Made by a program: the position numbers and the translations under genes. 6,592 nt of DNA from Candidatus Omnitrophota bacterium (lineage in GTDB: Bacteria > Omnitrophota > Gorgyraeia > 2-01-FULL-45-10), in NCBI GenBank assembly GCA_026387135.1, contig JAPLMH010000125.1, positions 1-6,592 of the forward strand, in the 5' to 3' direction. A model generated the notes under the pieces. That model was given only the letters and a program-made list of their open reading frames with translations, did no database searches and was not told the DNA's origin. Shown one piece after another: positions 6,101 to 6,592 of the stretch. The number at the start of each line of letters is the position of its first letter. Position 1 is the first letter of the stretch.

Positions 6101-6592
6101 CCTGGGATCCCAGTCTTTCCATGTATCGGCTGTGCCTGTAAGCGGATTTGTGAATGAGAATTCACCGTTTGCGTTTATTATCCTGTAGTAGAGACCTTCG
6201 GCATGTTTTATAGTGTCCTGCTTACCCAGAGAGCCATTCAATAAGACGTCTGTAAGCGCGTCCGCTTTAGCAGCATCAGCCTTGCTGCCAAAGGCCGAGA
6301 GCGCTATCTGCCAGCATGCGCCGTCATATATCGCGAGACCGTTCGATACTATGGCGGCTTCTACATCAGAGGCTTCCTTATTCGTATCTTTTATTTCAGC
6401 CAATACTGCCTGACGTTTGTCAGCGGGAACGCTAAAACTGTACGGGATATTCTGCGGGCTCAAATTTCCGGATAACCAACTAGTAAGCGGAAGTGTGTTT
6501 ATTTTTGTTGGGGGCGGAGGAGGCGGTGGAGGCGATCCTGCACCGGGACCGATAGCGGCGATTCCCGCACCAAGCGTCCCGCCTTCAGGCAG
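1..6592 (-). CDS. Internal fragment of a giant multidomain envelope protein (both ends open)
   Basis: Reading the minus strand with codons at plus positions 2-4 through 6590-6592 gives 2,197 sense codons without a stop, so the gene runs out of the window on both sides and has no visible start, ribosome binding site or terminator. The translation is protein-like throughout: a helical glycosidase-like domain, coiled coil, beta-rich domain, two TolC/OEP-like modules, an inserted duplicated RDGS domain and a repeat-rich helical tail. Internal duplications stay in this frame, which supports it further. I count only seven cysteines, compatible with an exported protein. The likely role is in the cell envelope, with the OEP-like parts in the outer membrane and their helices in the periplasm; this is inferred from fold resemblance. 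No frameshift was found. The existence and frame of the gene are near certain; its overall function is unknown. Confidence 0.96.
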   Translation of the reverse strand, partial: MPEGGTLGAGIAAIGPGAGSPPPPPPPPTKINTLPLTSWLSGNLSPQNIPYSFSVPADKRQAVLAEIKDTNKEASDVEAAIVSNGLAIYDGACWQIALSAFGSKADAAKADALTDVLLNGSLGKQDTIKHAEGLYYRIINANGEFSFTNPLTGTADTWKDWDPRTGDNAWAGIIGPLQVAYKKYDGKIPADAKELKLARETARAAMLLIDNETGGFRMAPKGIGPKNNPLKFYNAISTENNISLYAGLRMLYRITGEEKYKAAMDGIERFLKSAFNKNTNTFDQLISYKDGNWTSNGQFATDCQTWAISVLGPKKIDEIFGAGTAMKIWRATKAKAGQVNEANELIGVAYTENQKNVISIEWTAGAIAAARKTADHYKDSDSAGSKQALADAVTMRQGIEGHRIDLGGGKAAYPYASERVHILFDTGWWTPPASVASTASTAWVAFIDSGFDPFVLGGGAPAAVVTPEAKPAPAAVVQEGTVVVVPQKPALAEPSKEQYPNALIKEYEKERSALGISNEEVTINPSDIHPENVPLLVPDVTSPDVMAGARTQDEQLARLANLRNDFTDSLRKGVEKLRGRLSDLRKAMPYARDVIFELNEKIDRQEAAIEEFARTTFTTHKELKAKAGTLKRNTQVLYAQVIEFDRKTGKAQQDRNKKNGEEAARKEREAYEKYKKESLATMGTDKLYEAKLLEKLTPKKNQRVLFQVKGQTENGKPYKSVHVLTPHMLMLSQFGGGIDVVDLKSINRKDPRTMAGRKVEFFYHEGLGRHYVEPDDPLATHAKLDGDPWKTFAIKRETKAILYKEDGSRELVSSPKDGVKRKFQIRYGSDESAKWTDISFPELFMKRSMEGIDLGKEMTLKDFIELYLQQSLAAEIGKIDKELAGVNIQYVTFKRIGPNINAYLGGPNIAAIEIEVRFDSQTIPAIKTARFNQITQSKKFKELTTALTKEAIQHYTELSRLNDTNEIALRQCETAKNRLDKSLGRKLRDEERKEIESFYVTSNQNLQKVRNITRLAQNDIRAKLGLTNPYFKDWVIKVAGLSGKNKTSREALNLDMRYSHESMMADLVASTESIGTLGRPDWSLFLTAGVSVKAGPSINLSAVLSITDFGYTEACKEAGWAEKHAKEISAVMAILERVRGMQEGAIQSSYVAEQINNKNKEIAAAQTILKELTEGETFIGSARAIHDAYADLYLLNQEKLALEELGQFVYYTQDPLTGKVLRKEAAMPKGLENPTLADLLKYVNNYYESKKMVVRPNVVKMGGKECDIEYNDKNEEYWTERDGSIWDRDGRTTGSFNPGQVTKEFKKGYKSRGVIEARAIRRKDGKVFIFNKGELEKEKIRGKYIFSSQTVIRPELREAMGKSYANVVEIHGQEYYIEYNETNKRYWTERDGSPWPWDRDGRSTGSFSSDQVATQEKKGYKSRDDVWAIARSRKKDGKVFIFTRKEFEDEQLKHRYTFSVQAGAPDGLAKAMEKSGEEIKLVYDMSVKQFPALYRADFAQAMKEATEKGGEARLLQYNPYIYLMVGVELSKMAQPSVALMVEFSIWQQERLACYKMLKEAETNAGKYNAEMITNFHYKTIINGYYRIMEIRKAVEGLDKSIEVLEDNYQDALRKYNQENQAENQANVSKALLRLLQAKSLRRQYAMWIEMTELQIKDVMSLPVNAKLNIKFSKGELDQILKEAGSDVARYCQANYKPLASIKMAEELQNAAIHRLGAANAPDPMRITVGVGYPSGIILDLGEPIVRGLIEPLLNLFGVKTERQLKQKRWQIAEGIAERNANVASILARHGRRQNIRELEENLKKNDADIERLKKAIDIVRELRDKTIDPKVTTRGQYNQIRLELINYEALLDYALIQRETINNSLMLDRPFTQDGMKVADKTAAIKQSWFSYLTELRKYAVTIDRINELEKKLANKPFLTDKYSDGSKVKDVEKELESLNAPISIPGLEARDAESDPKKVIASMPVIDYIEKTLNSGQSLIKERRLFRGVSIEKTMAAKRSWFAYLTELRKYAVTIDRINELEKKLAKKPFLSDKYPDGSKVKDLEKELESLKKDRGNLKQKLANLRDEFAKQIEGKAEMPGYEALDAESNPGKVIASMPVIKYVQDERQLEQSLLDAWMYEGLTDKEIAAAEEKARVPAPVVIRDLNSLIDGSKLLRGAEAIKALEKKLANRPFFTDIYPDGTRVEDVKKELESLK
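281..334 (-). repeat. DAES-KVIASMPVI element, copy 2
   Basis: Encodes DAESNPGKVIASMPVIKY, the partner of 683-739. It is followed by a unique segment containing LEQSLLDAWMYEGLTDKEIA and VPAPVVIRDLNSLIDGSKLL before the third KPF-DG copy, so the duplicated block ends here. Confidence 0.85.
435..593 (-). repeat. Direct repeat copy 2 (helix-KPF-DG unit)
   Basis: Partner of 774-932. The encoded protein differs mainly at LANKPFLTDKYSDG (LAKKPFLSDKYPDG here) and VKDVEK (VKDLEK here). After this copy the protein continues with KKDRGNLKQKLANLRDEF, about 22 residues longer than the corresponding spacer in copy 1, before the DAES element. Confidence 0.92.
683..739 (-). repeat. DAES-KVIASMPVI element, copy 1
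   Basis: Encodes DAESDPKKVIASMPVIDYI. It recurs at 281-334 as DAESNPGKVIASMPVIKY. The conserved Pro and the VIASMPVI core suggest a helix-breaking turn or a short strand between helical units. It belongs to the same duplicated block as the KPF-DG units. Confidence 0.85.
774..932 (-). repeat. Direct repeat copy 1 (helix-KPF-DG unit)
   Basis: This 159-base segment matches 435-593 at a constant offset of 339 bases with 10 mismatches by my count (about 94% identity). It includes a block of 62 identical bases (852-913 against 513-574). It encodes residues from WF.YLTELRKYAVTIDRI through LEKKLANKPFLTDKYSDG to KELESL. The offset is a multiple of three, so the duplication keeps the frame. Confidence 0.92.
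989..2206 (-). other. TolC/outer-membrane efflux protein (OEP)-like module 2
   Basis: Residues 1463-1868 (about 406 residues) repeat the two-part plan of module 1. First repeat: helices to about 1515, two strands (1518-1546, NPYIYLMVGVEL and SVALMVEFSIW), then long helices with GYYRIMEIRKAVEGLDKSI and VLEDNYQDALRKY. This closely follows the OEP pattern in which a helix ends in a ry..G turn, and closes with LQIKDVMSLPV. Second repeat: YKPLASIKMAEELQNAA, like the NPeLkaa..e...A segment before the second OEP hairpin, then MRITVGVGYPSGIILDLG (strands, 1721-1744), then helices containing LEENLKKNDADIERLKKAI and YEALLDYALIQRETINNSL, resembling the final OEP helix pair. At about 406 residues it matches the family length. 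Homology is inferred from pattern. It is separated from module 1 by the RDGS insertion. Confidence 0.5.
2207..2542 (-). repeat. RDGS domain repeat, copy B
   Basis: Residues 1351-1462 repeat copy A in tandem: IEYN, YWTERDGS, WDRDGRSTGSF, DQV, KKGYKSR, KKDGKVFIF, then RYTFS. It starts with VIRPELREAMGKSY, longer than the start of copy A. It also has an extra Pro-Trp in the signature (SPWPWDRDGR against SIWDRDGR in copy A) caused by a duplicated CCATGG hexamer at 2402-2413. The two copies remain alike in DNA as well, for example around the codons for KDGKVFIF, so the duplication arose within this gene. It ends just before OEP-like module 2. Confidence 0.8.
2549..2839 (-). repeat. RDGS domain repeat, copy A
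   Basis: Residues 1252-1348, a beta-rich unit of roughly 100 residues. Its core is IEYN, then YWTERDGSIWDRDGRTTGSF, QV, KKGYKSR, and a conserved KDGKVFIF strand before a Lys/Glu-rich helix. Copy B follows immediately and repeats every one of these landmarks. The unit begins with the strand MVVRPN and ends with KYIFSS; copy B ends with RYTFS. I do not recognise the family. The Trp, Tyr, Arg and Asp content in loops would suit carbohydrate or peptide contact, but that is only a suggestion. Confidence 0.8.
2840..2947 (-). other. Joining segment before the inserted RDGS repeats
   Basis: Residues 1216-1251 link OEP-like module 1 to the inserted repeats. The stretch NPTLADLLKYVNNYYESKK looks like another OEP-style opening helix (TLxDxLxYxxNN), as though the start of the second OEP-like module had been split from its body by insertion of the RDGS domain. 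No independent domain is visible. Confidence 0.4.
2948..4024 (-). other. TolC/outer-membrane efflux protein (OEP)-like module 1
   Basis: Residues 857-1215 (about 359 residues) follow the order of a TolC-family protomer, somewhat shorter than the usual 400 or more. It opens with MTLKDFIELYLQQ, matching the TLxeAiexALqnNP-type start of the family. Then come two amphipathic strands (886-919, from VNIQYVTF to IEIEVRFD), two long helices, and a closing RLAQNDIRAKLG like the L..lG that ends the first OEP repeat. The second repeat has EALNLDMRYSHESMMADL and PDWSLFLTAGVSV with a second strand INLSAVLSITDFG (1080-1110), followed by two more helices to FVYYTQDP. In known family members the strands contribute to an outer-membrane barrel and the helices to a periplasmic tunnel. 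The fold is inferred from pattern only; a plain coiled coil with beta insertions is the alternative. Confidence 0.5.
4025..4504 (-). other. Beta-rich domain of unknown family
   Basis: Residues 697-856 show alternating hydrophobic/polar stretches typical of beta strands (RVLFQVKGQT, KSVHVLTPHMLML, GIDVVDLKSI, RKVEFFYHEG, WKTFAIKRETKAILYKEDG, KRKFQIRYG) with charged turns. The tail, from KWTDISFPELF to GIDLGKE, runs straight into the opening of the first OEP-like module. I do not recognise the family. Candidates are a membrane-proximal or adaptor-like beta domain, or a periplasmic decoration of the OEP module. It shares no clear repeat with the RDGS domain further on, although both carry DGS turns. 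Confidence 0.45.
4505..4936 (-). other. Long charged coiled coil
   Basis: Residues 553-696 are dominated by Lys, Arg, Glu, Gln and Ala, with Leu, Ile, Val and Phe at roughly heptad spacing: DEQLARLANLRNDF, LRKGVEKLRGRLSDLRKA, VIFELNEKIDRQEAAIEEF, then KELKAKAGTLKRNTQVLYAQ. A very charged stretch (RNKKNGEEAARKEREAYEKY) follows. Local breaks near AMPY and NKKNGEE could be turns, so an antiparallel hairpin is possible. It sits directly before a beta-rich domain and an OEP-like module. Adaptor proteins that dock onto TolC also carry coiled-coil hairpins, but the flanking lipoyl half-motifs of that family are not recognisable here, so I do not name it as one. Confidence 0.65.
4937..5101 (-). other. 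Short unassigned segment leading into the coiled coil
   Basis: Residues 498-552 comprise a short helical stretch (YPNALIKEYEKERSALG), then a Pro/Val/Asp-rich piece with SNEEVTINPSDIHPENV and PDVTSPDVMAGART. I see no recognisable domain. It probably continues the linker and ends where the charged heptads begin. Confidence 0.5.
5102..5230 (-). other. Ala/Pro/Val-rich interdomain linker
   Basis: Residues 455-497 start with VLGGGAPAAVV and continue with Ala, Pro, Val and Lys, including a run of four valines and a PQKPALAEP stretch. It lacks an obvious fold and separates the helical glycosidase-like domain from the coiled coil. It is likely extended, as in other exported modular proteins. Confidence 0.7.
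5231..6481 (-). other. Six-hairpin (alpha/alpha toroid) glycosidase-like domain
   Basis: Residues 38-454 form an almost entirely helical domain of about 415 residues, the size of a six-hairpin glycosidase fold. Visible landmarks are WKDWDPRTGDNAWAG (about 158-172), STENNISLYAGLRMLYRITG (about 237-256), FATDCQTWAISVLGP (about 300-314), SIEWTAGA (about 349-356) and a closing segment with GWWTPPASVAS and STAWVAFIDSGFDPF (about 427-454). The repeated pattern of a short loop holding a Glu, Asp or Trp and then an amphipathic helix pair, with aromatics near the helix starts, resembles alpha/alpha-toroid glycoside hydrolases and epimerases. The acidic residues in STENN, TGDNAW and IEW could line a saccharide pocket, but no catalytic pair can be assigned and the domain may only bind. 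Linkers on both sides mark it as a discrete module. The fold call is moderately confident; enzyme activity is not established. Confidence 0.55.
6482..6592 (-). other. Gly/Pro-rich interdomain linker with an eight-proline run
   Basis: Residues 1-37 are rich in Gly, Ala and Pro and contain eight consecutive prolines (residues 21-28, bases 6509-6532), followed by TKINTLPLT leading into the helical domain. The composition is typical of a flexible or extended linker between folded domains, so another domain probably lies upstream, outside the window. All eight prolines use CCN codons, which makes the plus strand G-rich here. Confidence 0.8.

Noticed and set aside
6509..6533. G-rich plus-strand run that could suggest a G-quadruplex
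   Set aside because: It is explained by eight consecutive proline codons in a linker. The G runs are mostly of two bases, so no regulatory role can be argued from it.

Overview
The whole window lies inside one protein-coding gene on the minus strand. The frame whose codons occupy plus-strand positions 2-4, 5-7 and so on to 6590-6592 is open from end to end. I translated it codon by codon and found 2,197 sense codons, no stop, and a coherent protein throughout. Neither the start nor the stop of the gene is present, so the full protein is longer than 2,197 residues. There is no intergenic space, RNA gene, promoter, terminator, CRISPR array or mobile element. Residue numbers below count from the first complete codon (6590-6592 = residue 1) in the direction of translation, that is, from right to left.

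Layout in translation order: a Gly/Pro linker with eight consecutive prolines (residues 1-37); an all-helical domain resembling six-hairpin (alpha/alpha toroid) glycosidases (38-454); an Ala/Pro/Val linker (455-497) and a short unassigned stretch (498-552); a charged coiled coil (553-696); an unassigned beta-rich domain (697-856); a TolC/outer-membrane-efflux-protein-like (OEP) module (857-1215); a short joining stretch (1216-1251); two copies of a roughly 100-residue Trp/Arg/Asp/Gly-rich repeat domain (1252-1462); a second OEP-like module (1463-1868); then a helical tail made of repeats centred on a [K/R]PF...DGxKVxD motif (from 1866 to the window edge). Two of the tail repeats are about 94% identical at the DNA level over 159 bases.

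The OEP assignment rests on the order of elements and on short signatures. There is a TLxDxIELxLQ-like opening, then four rounds of two amphipathic beta strands followed by two long helices, which is how the two structural repeats of each TolC protomer are arranged. No database search was possible, so this is a fold-level inference. If right, the window encodes two TolC-like protomers in tandem on one chain, eight barrel strands in all, with a glycosidase-like domain and a coiled coil in front of them. I do not know of a described protein with this arrangement.

The organism cannot be fixed from one gene fragment. A giant multidomain gene combining a six-hairpin domain, coiled coils and internal repeats fits Candidatus Omnitrophota or a related uncultured PVC-type Gram-negative lineage, where exceptionally long genes are known. 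The OEP-like modules imply an outer membrane. This placement is tentative.
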